Shown here in pieces: positions 1 to 11,828 of a stretch of DNA of 64,000 bases. Source of the stretch: Salvelinus alpinus (lineage: Eukaryota; Chordata; Actinopteri; Salmoniformes; Salmonidae); the NCBI RefSeq assembly GCF_045679555.1, contig NC_092094.1, positions 34,240,430-34,304,429 on the forward strand, given 5' to 3'. The notes under the pieces are model-generated. The model ran no database searches. It had not been told where the DNA came from and was given only the letters and a program-made list of their open reading frames with translations. The first letter of the stretch is position 1. Each line of letters opens with the position of its first letter. The translations under genes and the position numbers were made by a program.

Positions 1-470
1 GACATTTTGGGGTTAAGTGGGTTAAAGTCTCTGCGCCACCAGAGACTCAGTGGGTTCGCGCCCAGGCTCTGTCGCAGCCGGCCGCGACCGGGAGATCCGT
101 GGGGTGACGCACAATTGGCCTAGCGTCGTCCGGGTTAGGGAGGGTTTGGCCGGTAGGGATATCCTTGTCTCATCGCGCACCAGCGACTCCTGTGGCGGGC
201 CGGGCGCAGTGCGCGCTAGCCAAGGGAGCCAGGTGCACAGTGTTTCCTCCGACACATTGGTGCGGCTGGCTTCCGGGTTGGAGGCGCGCAGTGTTAAGAA
301 GCAGTGCGGCTTGGTTGGGTTGTGTTTCGGAGGACGCATGGCTTTCGACCTTCGTCTCTCCCGAGCCCGTACGGGAGTTGTAGCGATGAGACAAGATAGT
401 AATTACTAACAATTGGATACCACAAAATTGGTGAGAAAAGGGAGTAAAATTTAAAAATATAAATAAATAT
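1..470 (+). mobile_element. tRNA-derived SINE with long GC-rich body, 5' end cut by window
   Basis: A box-B-like sequence (GGGTTCGCGCCC, about 51-62) sits near the start, followed by a CpG-rich body and an A/T-rich tail near 435-470. A diverged copy of the last 130 bp of this body recurs at 11664-11800, so it is a dispersed repeat. Open frames across it on both strands are by-products of high GC content. I recognise the type as a salmonid tRNA-derived SINE but am not sure of the family name. Confidence 0.65.
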
Positions 471-479
471 CAAAAGTGC

Positions 480-869
480 CACAAAAAGGCACTCATTTCA
501 TGGAACAACCCAGACATTGTCTTCTGGAGAAAACCCTCCAGGCAGCCTCAGTAGTTTGTGCATTGCAGGCTGTGCATGAGAAAGCAGTGGTAATGTTTAT
601 TGGTACAGTAACAGACTAAACTGCTGTGTGAACAGGCTCTCCACAGTGACAGCTACCATACAGACACCATGTCACTATGTCCACTGATGCTGTTTTTAGC
701 ACACTGCTCTGCTGGACACAAGCATTTTCTCTGACATGGTGGATATCTACAGTGAGGCAATGGTTGGTTGCTGAATTTACCTTTTAATGCCCTTTACTTA
801 AAGCTTCATTTCTTTTCATCCTTATTATTATTACATAGTCTTTAAATATTGCATTTGAGTTTGTGTACA
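480..869. other. no recognisable feature
   Basis: A/T-rich sequence without a convincing coding frame, inverted repeat or tandem array. It may be part of an old repeat leading into the LINE tail that follows. Confidence 0.4.
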
Positions 870-1030
870 TTACAATACTGTGTTATTGACTTGTTTATTG
901 TTTACTCCATGTGTAACTCTGTGTTGTTGTTTGTTCACACTGCTATGCTTTATCTTGGCCAGGTCGCAGTTGTAAATGAGAACTTGTTCTCAACTAGCCT
1001 ACCTGGTTAAATAAAGGTGAAATTAAAACA
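870..1030 (+). mobile_element. LINE 3' UTR/tail fragment
   Basis: The sequence ending in 'cctacctggttaaataaagg' is the reverse complement of the segment beginning at 7508, where it follows the C-terminal part of an L2-like reverse transcriptase. A similar tail ends the SINEs at 14037-14510 and 33591-33787, as expected for SINEs that borrow a LINE tail. Confidence 0.7.
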
Positions 1031-1039
1031 ATTAAAAAA

Positions 1040-1087
1040 TATTGAGAGAGACAGAGGGAAAGAGAGAAGGGGGGGGGGGGGGGGGGG
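1040..1087 (+). repeat. purine tract ending in G19 homopolymer
   Basis: A GA-rich stretch runs into 19 consecutive G (1069-1087). It is directly adjacent to the LINE tail and may derive from a simple-repeat insertion site. Confidence 0.85.
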
Positions 1088-1336
1088 TTATGTAACTAAT
1101 GATTAATTCAAAGCCATGATTGAATGCATGCAGTGATGAACAAAAAAATGGAGTAATGAAAAATGTCTTCCATCAAAATTATGATGAAATAGCATGATCC
1201 ATCATAGTACATGACATATCCCTGTCCCCATCTCGGCTCTCAAAACCCTACAATGACAGTATGACTGCACTACAGTAAGTCAGTGTCTTACTGTAGGTAT
1301 TGAAATTGAACCTTTCCTACCCATTACAGAACCGTA

Positions 1337-1606
1337 CAATAAAGCAATACGGTGTGGTATATGGCCAATATACCACGGCTAAGGGCTGTTCTTATGCACG
1401 ACGCAACACGGAGGTCATGGACACAGCCCTTAGCCGCGGTATATTGGCCATATACCACACCTCCTCGGGCCTTATAGCTATTATGAACTGGTTACCAACG
1501 TAATTAGAGCTGTATAAATACGGGTTTTGTCATACCCGTGGTATACAGTCTGATACCACAGCTGTCAGTCAATCAGCATTCAGGGCTCGAACCACCCAGT
1601 GTATAA
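1337..1606 (+). mobile_element. palindromic MITE, copy 1
   Basis: Two 38-bp arms (1352-1389 and 1423-1460) are reverse complements with one mismatch, separated by a 33-bp loop. A second copy in the opposite orientation lies at 6316-6584 and defines the ends: one near 'aaagcaat', the other 'aaccacccagt'. No coding capacity, so it must be moved in trans. The transposase superfamily is not clear to me. Confidence 0.75.
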
Positions 1607-1609
1607 ATG

Positions 1610-2288
1610 GATATAACTAAAACGTTAACTTTTTTCCCCACTACATTCATAATTTCTCATTATTGAATGCATCTGGCACCACAGTAAGTAGATCCTGTCA
1701 TTGTAAATAAGATACTTCTAACAAATTGATAGACAGATAGCTTTAGTGTCTCTAGCGAATTCCTCTCTTTTCATATAGGACATGTGGAAAGAGCTCAAAG
1801 CGACGCTGTGGCTGCTTCATCCCATAAATATTGGATAGTGAAAGAGCAGATTATCACACACAAGAGGATGCACAGGAGACAGAGTGTAAGCATGGACATG
1901 ATTGCAGTGGGAATTGAGGATGAAGCTATTTAATTGGGACATGTTCATGGTGCTGTGCTGGGAGGTTAAGAACACTAGAGAGGTCATCATTTCCCAGAAC
2001 AGGTCTGCTGTTATGTTACACGGTGGAAAAGCACAGCTCATAGAGCTCAATACATTGTGCTGAACAGTGCATGAATGCAGTAGCTCTCTGCTTTATGATG
2101 AAAATGGTCAAAATGGTTTTGTTTTGATGATAATCAATAATGGTATTTATGGTTTAAAATGCAATAAATAATCTATAAATAACAAGTATCTACCATAGAA
2201 GCTGTACAGTTTCTAACAAGCATGTCAAATAAATGTCACAAACAACAGCCATTGGGGAGCACCATAGGAGGCAAATAATCTACATTCT
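1610..2288. other. no recognisable feature
   Basis: Apparently unique A/T-rich sequence. Short open frames (for example minus strand 1817-2050) lack any recognised motif or splice context. Confidence 0.4.
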
Positions 2289-2290
2289 AA

Positions 2291-2368
2291 ACTGAACAAA
2301 AATATAAACCCAACATGAACATTTCTGGCATCAACACTTTACATGTTGCGTTTATATTTTTGTTCAGT
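2291..2368. mobile_element. 78-bp MITE with 27-bp inverted repeats
   Basis: Terminal repeats at 2291-2317 (begins ACTGAACAAAAATATAAAC) and 2342-2368 are reverse complements with one mismatch. Only 24 bp separates them, so this is an extreme internal deletion of a larger DNA transposon family that I recognise as common in salmonids. Confidence 0.8.
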
Positions 2369-2369
2369 A

Positions 2370-4154
2370 TACAATGTAGAGTAATATGATATGCAAGCTT
2401 TGTTGAACATTAGCTCTAAATAATCAATCTCTTGCTCCTACATAGGTCAGAAGACTAGAAGAGACCCATGCCTCTGTGGATATAGGCCTACAATATACTG
2501 ACAGTATAGCACAATACTGATCTTAACCTCCTGAACAGCTGTTGTGATTCTAACTCAGATCATAGTTCAGTAATGATACAGCTAATCCTACTGTACCAGA
2601 GATGCACCAAATACACAGGCAGGTATTAGAAATTAACACTCTATCCAGTTCCTCAGCTACACAACCAATTGAGAGGAGTGTGGTGTTGCTAATAGCCTAT
2701 ACGGATGGAGGGGATAAGTAATAGGAGTGCTGAATTAAATAAAGACCTGCTGTGGGGACTCCTGCTCTGCTCTATCTAGGAGTCCTGTTGACACAATTAG
2801 AGACAGAAAAGCACAGAACACAAAGTACACAACAGAGACAAGCTGCCAACCAGCTCTTCAGTGTACTGTAACTGTCAGACCAAAGCTGCACAAAACAAGG
2901 CAATGCATGCTCTTATGTTAGAGAGGGAAGACCACACAGTGACTACAACTATGATGAAAACCAGAGCTGGAGTGGTAGCAACAAACAAGCTGAACACTCC
3001 AACGTCAGAAAAGAGAAACTATTGCTAAATTAAATACTATTTCACAGCAAATGTTTCAAATTGGTGGTACATTGTAACATTTTCATGATATGTGAATTCA
3101 TTGCTTATAAATATTTAAAAAGGTCTCTTTCATTAGTCACCGTTACAGATGTGATTCTAGATATAATTTTCCCCAGTGGGTAACCTGAGAATCGCTCTGA
3201 CTTTAAGACAATGTTACTGATGATATGCTGAATGCACAGGACTAAAGCAAGGCATTCACTCAACACAGCGTCTAACAGCCAAGTGCATTTCCTTCCCAAA
3301 TGTAAAATAATTTGCTGTCTGCCAAAGCGGCACACGCTCCTCTCTCCCTGTGAGGCAAGGTTCTGACGCTGTAGCCGTGAGCCAGAGCAAAGTGGCTGCC
3401 TGGCTGGCCTGGGGAAGACACAGGGCTCTGGAGAGGAGAGAGAGAGGGCTGGAGCCTGTAGGTGTCACTGGGTCAGCAACACGGTGAGCAGCACGATACA
3501 GAGGACCTTAAGTAGAGGACAGCAGTATTTTCAGTGGTGCTCTATAGACAGGAGGGTCGTCTCCTGCAGACAAATAAGATGAGATCAACTATGCAGTTCA
3601 ACAACAATATAATTGTGTTGTTGGTTCATTTGTCGTTCTATTTCCATCCAAGCTCCCTGCTCCACCAGCCCTTGGCCTCATCTGTTGTCCAGTGAGTCTG
3701 CCTTTAAAGTCATTGGCCAACTGCCATCATGACACACTAACAGTGGGATGATTTTCAAACTATACAGTATTTACATTTTGCCAGTCTGATAGACAACGTC
3801 ATTTAGAATAGAGAGAACTACTTTAATTAAAATGATTCAAATCTAACCGACTTTGTCCAGGAGGTATACTGCTCTGACATATTGAGCTCTGATGTTTCAT
3901 CAATACGGATCGATGAGTGGCTCGATCAGCAGTCTTAGCATCCCACTCCTATGGATCCTATGGTGTCCTGTGAGAGACTCTGCCAACACAGAGCACTCCC
4001 AGCATGCTGATGTAGGAAGGGGGGCAATGCCATCAGGACCCCACAGAGCTTGCTGCTAAAATTGAGTGATTACTCAGGAAACAAGAACATGATTTGGGAG
4101 ATTTTCACTAAATGTAATCCATTGAATGGTCCTTTGGAGGAAGGATAGCTGACA
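2370..4154. other. mostly unique sequence, no gene recognised
   Basis: No repeat family or coding frame was recognised. The 3256-3480 stretch is richer in GC than its surroundings and ends near a donor-like GTGAGC, but I see no protein similarity that would make it an exon. Confidence 0.35.
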
Positions 4155-4156
4155 TA

Positions 4157-4934
4157 CAGTACCAGTCAAAAGTTTGTACACACCTACTCATTCAAGGGTT
4201 TTTCTTTATTTGTACTATTTTCTACATTGTATAATAATAGTGAAGACAAAACTATGAAATAACACATATGGAATCATGTATGGAATCAAATGGAATCATG
4301 TAACCCCCAAGAAGTGTTAAACAAATCAAAATATATTTTAAGTAGCCACCCTTTGCATTGATGACAGCTTTGCACACTCTTGGCATTCTCTCAACCAGCT
4401 TCATGAGGTAGTTACCTGCAATGCATTTCAATTAACAGGTGTGCCTTGTTGAAAGTTATTTTGTTTGAGCCAATCAGGTTTGAGCCACCATCAGTTGTGT
4501 TGTGACAAGGTAGGGGTGTTACAGAAGATAGCCAAGAAAGAGGGATGAGTGCTGCATGAGATGACCTGGCCTCCACAATGACCCAACCTCAACCCAATTG
4601 AGATGGTTTGGAATGAGTTGGACTGCAGAGTGAAGGAAAAGCAGCCAACAAGTGCTCAGCATATGTGGGAACTCCTTCAAGACTGTTGGAAAAGCATTCC
4701 AGGTGAAGATGGTTAACAGAGAGTGTGCAAAGCTGTCATCAAGACAAAGGGCGGCTACTTTGAAGAATCTCAAATATATTTAGATTGGTTTAACACTTTT
4801 TTTGGTTACAACATGATTCCAATGTGTTATTTCATAGTTTTGGAGGTCTTCACTATTATTCTACAATGTAGAAAATAGTAAAAATAAAGACAAAACCTTG
4901 AATGGGTAGGTGTCCAAACTTTTGACTGGTACTG
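4157..4934. mobile_element. Tc1-like family B, internally deleted copy
   Basis: The left end CAGTACCAGTCAAAAG at 4157 follows TA. The right end is its inverted copy, finishing 'gactggtactg' at 4934. At 778 bp it is much shorter than the copy at 51761-53663. The transposase is reduced to short out-of-frame remnants, so it is non-autonomous. Confidence 0.85.
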
Positions 4935-4939
4935 CATAT

Positions 4940-6314
4940 ATTTGACATTTGTATCTAAAAGCATTGAGAAATACTTGATCAAAGTTGGCATATGTATTAC
5001 ATTTTGGCCTTACCCAGGCCTAAAGTAATATACTCCACAGGTATTTCAAACTTCTAGGGTGGGAGCTCTGCTACTTTTAGAGTTATTGCCCATTTTATAC
5101 AGTGAAATTGTCATAGTAGGCAATGTAACCAATAACAGACCTCCTTTTACTTGCATCATTGCCCCCGCCTGCAAATCACCAGCAGAGGGCAACAATTTTG
5201 AGTCCATTTTCACATTCACTCGCTTGGGAATGCTTACAAATTGGATCATAACTCTAACAGTAGCAGAGATCCCACTCTGGAACACTGATATAACTGTAAA
5301 GTATATTATGTTCAACAATATAAAGAAAAAAATAACCAAATAACATTTGTTTATATTTGTCAATATTCATGAATAAATAAAACAATTAAAACAGATGTTG
5401 ATATCAAAATACAACTCATATTACAAAGCAAGCAGCAAAGCCTCATATTACACCAAATTTTGTGAAAATCCCCCAAATTCTGGTATTTTTCCCACTCAAT
5501 TCTCCCTGTAGGGGAGCAGAACTCACGGTCACATTGGCCCAATCACACACACACTGTGCTTCAACAGCATAGCACAAATATGGGCCATGTGTAACGAAGA
5601 CTCCTATAACTGATTTAGTGTAAACATGAGTCAAATATAATCTGTATCCTTACGTAGATAATACAAGTATTAGAGGGGTTGACCAGTAGGACATGAGTTT
5701 TGTCCACTATACTTAAAGAACAAAACGCCCAGGCACGTCACAACAAGTTGACCTTAATTCACAGGGAACAAACAGTCATTACGGGATGCTAAGTGTGCCA
5801 GGTACCTTGCTCTGTTCTATGGATTGCAAAGTACTGTCCTTTAGACATCATGCCCTGGTAACTGTGTATGTTAGGTGAACAGTGTGTCAGTGCAGTAGGT
5901 CAGTATGTGCTCTGGTTAGTGGCTCTATAACTGACCACATTGATTCTGTGGCCAGATACGCAATAGTACTCATTCAAATCGTTAGTGGTGGAAACAAGCA
6001 TATAAAACCCTGAGGAGCATCAGTTGAACTTTTCAACTTTCATCCTTTTCACATGCAGCTGAATAGAAGACATCTCATGATCCTTACCACAGATAATACA
6101 TTTCCCTGTAAGGGAGCAGAACAAAGTCCAAAATCATTCCTTTCCTTTTCCATACAACAGATATGTTGATCAAGTTTTTCCCCATGAGAAACTCTCTATA
6201 AGAAGTATTGCCTCTATCTAGCAACAATCTGAATATTTATAAACAAACACACACATTAACAGCATGTTAATAATTATCCCTCTGACCTCAGGTTGATAAA
6301 AAAAATAAAAAAAA
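4940..6314. other. no recognisable gene
   Basis: A/T-rich sequence. Overlapping open frames at 5046-5363 on both strands carry no recognised domain. Nothing else can be supported. Confidence 0.35.
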
Positions 6315-6315
6315 T

Positions 6316-6584
6316 AATAAACTGGGTGGTTCGAGCCCTGAATGCTGATTGGCTGAAAGCCGTGGTATATCAGACTGTATATCACGGGTATGACAAAACA
6401 TTTATTTTTACTGCTCTAATTACGTTGGTAACCAGTTTTTAATAGCAATAAGGCACCTCAGGGGTTTGTGGTATATGGCCAATATACCACGGCTAAGGGC
6501 TGTGTCCTAGTACTCCGCCGTGCAGAAGAACAGCCCTTAGCCCTGGTATATTTGCCATATACCACACACCCTCATTGCTTAAAT
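6316..6584 (-). mobile_element. palindromic MITE, copy 2 (inverted relative to copy 1)
   Basis: It reads as the reverse complement of the element at 1337-1606: it begins 'actgggtggttcgagccctg' and contains the same long stem (arms near 6468-6503 and 6528-6566). A few substitutions separate the arms, so it is older or more diverged than copy 1. Confidence 0.75.
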
Positions 6585-7500
6585 ACATACCAATGATGAC
6601 TGCATACAATACCATGCATAATTACTGTCAAAACCTAGTTTAAATGAAATGACAGTTTGCAGTATTCAATTCTATAAAATATATAATTCTTGAGGAATTA
6701 ACCATACTGAAGAAATGCTTATCAGAAAGTAATTCACTCAGTTCCCAACCATCCTCCAAGGCCGAATAGAAACTTAACAAGAATAAAGCTTTTCCATTTT
6801 CAATATTAAATTGTACCTTTCATATTGGAAGCTCACCTCAAGATACCGTACATACTCAAAGAGAGAACACATTTGCGAGAACACAAACATGGAAACTAAC
6901 TCAAACAGGGCGTTTGAGGGAACATATCCAAATGTTGTCACATTGGCCGCTGGCTCAGACAGGCACCCTGTTTGACCCATAGATGAGCCGCCTGGCAGCA
7001 TGGCACGTACCAGTGCCCTGACCTAAGCCCTACCACACTGGAGTCAGTCTACTGACCTACTTGTCATATGTCTGCCATGGCGGAGTCTACCACAGCTCCA
7101 ATTACTACTGCCACTGATATACATACAGATGATAACATGTTTCATAACCATCATCTAAAACGGCTTCTTCTTCATTGTCATGCCACTCAAAAATATCTCT
7201 AGAATAATCCGAAGAGCAAGGACCCAGTCTTTCTTGAAATGCGGAGCCACATCAAAATATTTTCAAAAAATTTAATCTGTGCAAATATGATATGATTATT
7301 TGACCATTTAAAAAAAAAAAAACTTAATACAACCACACGTGGATAAAATGCATTTAGAAACCAGAGGATAACACACAAAAAAGTGTAGATACTTTTTTCC
7401 ATTGTGGTTCTTGTTAACAAAATACGTAATGCATAAATGAACAACAAATTAAAGATGGAAGAATGGGGTTAAGGCAGTTAGGAAAAGTCAGTATTTTATT
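6585..7500. other. no recognisable gene
   Basis: No repeat family or coding frame was recognised. A short A tract lies near 7309-7322. Confidence 0.35.
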
Positions 7501-7507
7501 ATTATTA

Positions 7508-8160
7508 CTTTTTTTTCACCTTTATTTAACCAGGTAGGCTAGTTGAGAACAAGTTGTCATTTACAACTGCGACCTGGCCAAGATAAAACAAAGCAGTGCG
7601 ACACAAACAACAGAGTTACACATGGAATAAACAAACATACAGTCAATGACACATAGAGAAAAAAAGTCTACATACAGTGGGTGCAAATGAGGTAAGATAA
7701 GGGAGGTAAGGCAATAAATAGGCCATAGTGGCAAAATAATTACAACTTAGCAAATTAACACCGGAGTGATAGATGTGCAGAAGATGAATGTGGAAGTAGA
7801 GATACTGGGGTGCAAAGGAACAAAAAACAGTATGGGGATGAGGTAGTTGGATGGGCTATAAGCTGCTTTGACAGCTGGTGTTTAAAGTTAGTGAGGGAGA
7901 TATGGGTCTCCAGCTTCAGTGATTTTTGCAATTCATTCCAGTCATTGGCAGCAGAGAACTGGAAGGAAAGGCGGCCAAAGGAAGAATTGGCTTTGGGGGT
8001 GACCAGTGAAATAAACCTGCTGGAGCGCATGCTACGGGTGGGTGCTGCTATGGTGACCAGTGAGCTGAGATAAGGCGGGGCTTTACCTAGCAAAGACTTA
8101 TAGGTGATGGCTTGAGTATGGCTTGAGTGGAGGGCGCATCGATGGTACAGTACAGCCAGG
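7508..8160 (-). pseudogene. 5'-truncated L2-like LINE, reverse transcriptase C-terminus and 3' UTR
   Basis: On the minus strand 8093-7755 encodes a fragment beginning PYLSSLVTIAAPTRSMRSS and containing NDWNELQKSLKL, the conserved C-terminal region of fish L2-type LINE polymerases. It is followed by the 3' UTR with the 'aaccaggtaggctagttgag' tail at 7519 (written on the plus strand). Endonuclease and catalytic reverse transcriptase are absent, so this is a 5'-truncated dead copy. Confidence 0.8.
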
Positions 8161-8478
8161 GAGAAAGTCAGTCTGTCAGACAGGCCAAGAGCATTTCATC
8201 AGGGCCCATTGCCTTGTCTGACGCTCCCAGTTCCCCCATAGCAGCCGCTCCTCCGTAGGTAGCTGATCCTCCATTGCCGACAGCGTAGCACCCACCTGAG
8301 TGATGCTTCCGCTGCAGTAAAGTGCCAGAAAATCAACCACACATCAGCAGTGTTCAGAAACAGTCCCTCGTCTCTCTAATATCTCAGACTCCGGTAGCAA
8401 GATGTTGTGTTCCTTTTGACTGTAGCTATATTTTTGCATCATCAATAATATCTAAGTAAGAGTGAAAGTGGAGGTGGA

Positions 8479-8706
8479 TTGCTCAGCTGTTGTGTAGAGC
8501 GAGTGAGTGACCTCTTAATCACAGGAACATTCTTTCTACTGTACTTGTCCTTTAACTCTGTAAAAGACCAGGACTTCCCCTGGAAAAGCTCTGACAATGC
8601 GAGAGAGCAAGTGAGGGAAGTGATTCTGGAAAATGTGTATATGAGGACTGAGGAGGGAAGTATTCCAACAATGAGCCCCACTCAGTTCATTCCTCCCAGG
8701 AAACAA
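8479..8706 (+). CDS. candidate orphan coding exon, possible type II membrane protein
   Basis: The frame from ATG 8479 encodes a short polar N-terminus, a hydrophobic segment LLITGTFFLLYLSFNSV (about residues 12-28), then a polar stem-like region. It runs into a strong donor (AACAAG|GTGAGT at 8706/8707). A start with signal anchor followed by a donor is what a first coding exon of a Golgi-type enzyme can look like. An alternative is an internal exon starting after an acceptor near 8560-8570. I do not recognise the protein and see no downstream exon, so it could be chance. Confidence 0.3.
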
Positions 8707-8759
8707 GGTGAGTTCACTTACTTCATTCCAGTCAACATACATAGATCATTCTAGAAAAT

Positions 8760-10130
8760 GCCATAGAAAAGTCACATGGCATTATGCACCATAATCGAAA
8801 TCTAGTGGACAGAACAATATTGAACCAAAGAAACATTCACTGTCTCTCACTGTCTAAGTATAATAATGTATTTTAACCTGAACACACACACCCCCCCCAC
8901 AACAACCACCCAAGCCAACATCCACACAGACCATGTTAACTTAATAAAAAAAACATAAACATACTCTCCACATCCAATCCTTTCACTGCCACTGGATCAA
9001 AGGGATAGTTCATAGTACCCATTGTTAGTCATTGCTAAACCCACCCACCATGCTAGAAATACATATTGTTGAACCCAAGAAGAAAAAAACAAGATAGCTA
9101 CCTTGTGTTCCTTAAAAAACAGGCAAGCCCTACAGAGTCTGATATGCTGTGACCATACAGAGAGCAGTAAGCAGCACATCTATTTCAGTGGAAAACAGAG
9201 AACACAAAGGCAGGGTCAGAGCTACAGTAACACAGTATAGCACAGGGTGTGTTGCAGTTTCCAACTCCCACACACTCTCTGATGACTCCAAAACCCTCAT
9301 TCCACAATCCCTTACTTCCCAATGACTAAACATTTCCTGGGGAATTCCATCCAGGAACGCTATGTTAGTGACGGAGCAACTGCAACAGCTGGGAGGAAGA
9401 CTACTTTCTAACGGATGACAGGGAAACATAGGCCTCCTCTCACACACTGTAAACAGCAGCTTGTCCTCTTCACTGGCACTGTGCAGTAGATCAAGAATGA
9501 CTGACTGTTTCTAATGAACCTTTGACTGAGTGACCTTTGTCACGAGGATTTTATTTTTTGACAGCTTTTTTCACAGATCTACAGATTATTTTTTGCAACA
9601 ACAACAAACAAAAAAAACTCTCCTATCGATGTCTAAGCACATTAGTCTTGTCCCACATATTTCTCCTCAAACTGACATATGTTTGACTGATGGGATCCTG
9701 TTCTTCCTCTATGACCCAGAAATAGCCAATGAGAATCAGAATGGCTCTGCTGGAGCAGAGGCCTTCTTTAAGGAAGTAAACACAGGGGTAATTAATTGGA
9801 TTTATTAAAGCCTTTTGATCATGAGTTATGAAGAGAGGGTAGCATAGTTCATTACACTGTCATTAGCACCTGTTTATCTAAAACACATGCCACAAAATGC
9901 ATTAATTTGCCAAAATTAAAATGTAAAGACAATATTTCTCTTGCATGGATCACTGTGCCGTTTCCTATGACATTTTTGCAGAGTCCCAAATGGGATCTCA
10001 AGTACTAGTAATTCCACAAAATACAATAAACCTACAAGTTGAATAATTTACACAGAGGGCAATTTTGCATGAATTGGAGCTTGCTTAACAAGGACCTTAA
10101 TAGCTTCCCGTAATCCAGAGTAATTTTCAT
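8760..10130. other. no recognisable gene
   Basis: Includes a short CA/poly-C stretch near 8883-8900. The open frames at 9130-9447 (minus) and 9530-9808 (plus) have no recognised domain. Confidence 0.35.
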
Positions 10131-10134
10131 AGAC

Positions 10135-10222
10135 TGTATTTATACAGGCAGCCCAATTCTGATTTTTTCCCACTTATTGGTCTTTTGATAATCATCAGAA
10201 TTGGGCTGCATGTGTAAACACA
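10135..10222. mobile_element. 88-bp MITE with about 29-bp inverted repeats
   Basis: The ends at 10135-10163 (contains CAGGCAGCCCAATTCTGAT) and 10194-10222 are inverted copies with a few mismatches. I recognise this end sequence as a dispersed salmonid DNA repeat. No coding capacity. Confidence 0.7.
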
Positions 10223-10224
10223 GT

Positions 10225-11160
10225 CGTAATGGCCTCTTAAATGAGTGGCTTCTGATCAGGCAAAGTCAATGTAAACCATTAACGAGCGAGCTGAAGTTTA
10301 ATTACTCCAGCTAGATGACGATACAGATGGGGAAATGACAAGAGGTAAACATATACTGTAATAAGCCATACTGTCTGACCTGATATCAGGTTTCAGTGTG
10401 TATTGACTGTACTGAGTTTATGTTGAATATAATCTGATACTGCACACATGACAGAGACAGGATGACTTCACTTGTTAATTGTCTAAGCCAGGTAATCTAC
10501 TGTACTACTGTAGGTAGGCCTATATCTTGCATATTGTGACGACTACATCAACAACTGATAGAATATGGTGAAAGCCATCCAGTAGTAAAGAACATTGAGT
10601 TTCTACCTGTGAGCCACCCACATGGATCTGACTACCTAACTCTGTTGGAAGGATCCAGAAATATGCTGTGTACCTTAGCCAGTTTTAAAAGTGGTACAGT
10701 GCTGCTGATATTGTAACCTCTGGTCATCCTGCAGATGTAACCACTGAATCGGAAGCTGCTAAATTCCCCTCTGTGTTTTCCATGAGGTGATGGTAGATGA
10801 ACTGTATAGGATTTGATCAGTTGCCGTTGGCAAGTGCATGCTCCATCTGAACTTTCAACACTTGTGGTAATGTGAGCTAATTATAACTGGGTACATGACA
10901 GACTGATGGAGCACAGATGCTCTGTACTGCAGGATCATGGTTGAGAACCCACTCTAGCTCTGAACATGGACTGGCCAAAGGTTAACACTGGAACAGTTCA
11001 GTATGGATGCATAACACCTGAACACTGTTGACATTCGCTTGCCTTTACTACCCTGTTCTTCAAACAGTATATGATATTCAGATATCATTACTTTATGCAA
11101 AGTCCCACAGTGCATTTTAAGTCTGATTTTGGCACACAGTCTCTAGGGTGCCACAACTGG
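10225..11160. other. no recognisable gene
   Basis: No repeat family or coding frame was recognised. Confidence 0.35.
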
Positions 11161-11163
11161 CGG

Positions 11164-11523
11164 AAGTATTTGATACACTGCCTATTTTGCAGGTTTTCCT
11201 ACTTACAAAGCATGTAGAGGTCTGTAATTCGTATCATAGGTACACTTCAACTGTGAGAGACGGAATCTAAAACAAAAATCCAGAAAATCACATTGTATGA
11301 TTTTTAAGTAATTCATTTGCATTTTATTGCATGGCATAAGTATTTGATCACCTACCAACCAGTAAGAATTCCAGCTCTCACAGACCTGTTAGTTTTTCTT
11401 TAAGAAGCCCTCCTGTTCTCCATTCATTACCTGTATTAACTGCACCTGTTTGAACTTGTTACCTGTATAAAAGACCCCTGTCCACACACTCAATCAAACA
11501 GACTCCAACCTCTCCACAATGGC
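11164..11523 (+). mobile_element. Tc1 5'-end fragment of the 58.7-kb element family
   Basis: It matches the left inverted repeat and 5' leader of the intact element at 58708, from the outer direct repeat (AAGTATTTGATACACTG) through the inner repeat to the start codon context CCACAATGGCC at 11514-11524. The outermost bases are missing and the coding region stops at once at a junction with another Tc1 family. Confidence 0.85.
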
Positions 11524-11652
11524 CATTGTAGAATAATAGTGAAGATATTAAAACTATGAAATAACACATATGGACTCAACAAAACAAAATACATTTATAT
11601 TTGAGATTATTCAAAGTAGCCACCCTTTGCCTTGATGACAGCTTTGCACAAA
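11524..11652 (+). mobile_element. Tc1-like family B fragment
   Basis: The sequence from ATTGTAGAATAATAGTGAAG onward matches family B (compare 4228 and 51830) and includes the 'gccttgatgacagctttgcaca' part. It is fused directly to the preceding fragment and lacks both terminal repeats. Confidence 0.8.
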
Positions 11653-11663
11653 TACTGTGGGGT

Positions 11664-11800
11664 CTTGTTTCGGAGGACGCCTGGCTCTCGACCTTCACCT
11701 TTCCCGAGTCCGTACTGGAGTTGCAGCGATGGGACAAGACTGTAACTACCAATTGGATATCACGAAATTTGGGATAAAAAGTTGTTAAAAAAAAAAATGA
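11664..11800 (+). mobile_element. SINE 3' fragment
   Basis: This matches the last part of the SINE at 1-470 (shared 'tttcggaggacgc', then 'cgagtccgtactgg' and an A-rich tail). It is 5'-truncated. Confidence 0.75.
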
Positions 11801-11828
11801 AGCTCTGAAAGAGTTTGATAGGGCAATA

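Noticed and set aside
8186..8342. about 50-codon minus-strand frame beside the LINE end
   Set aside because: Open but bounded by stops, without splice sites or a recognised motif. It may belong to the adjacent LINE.
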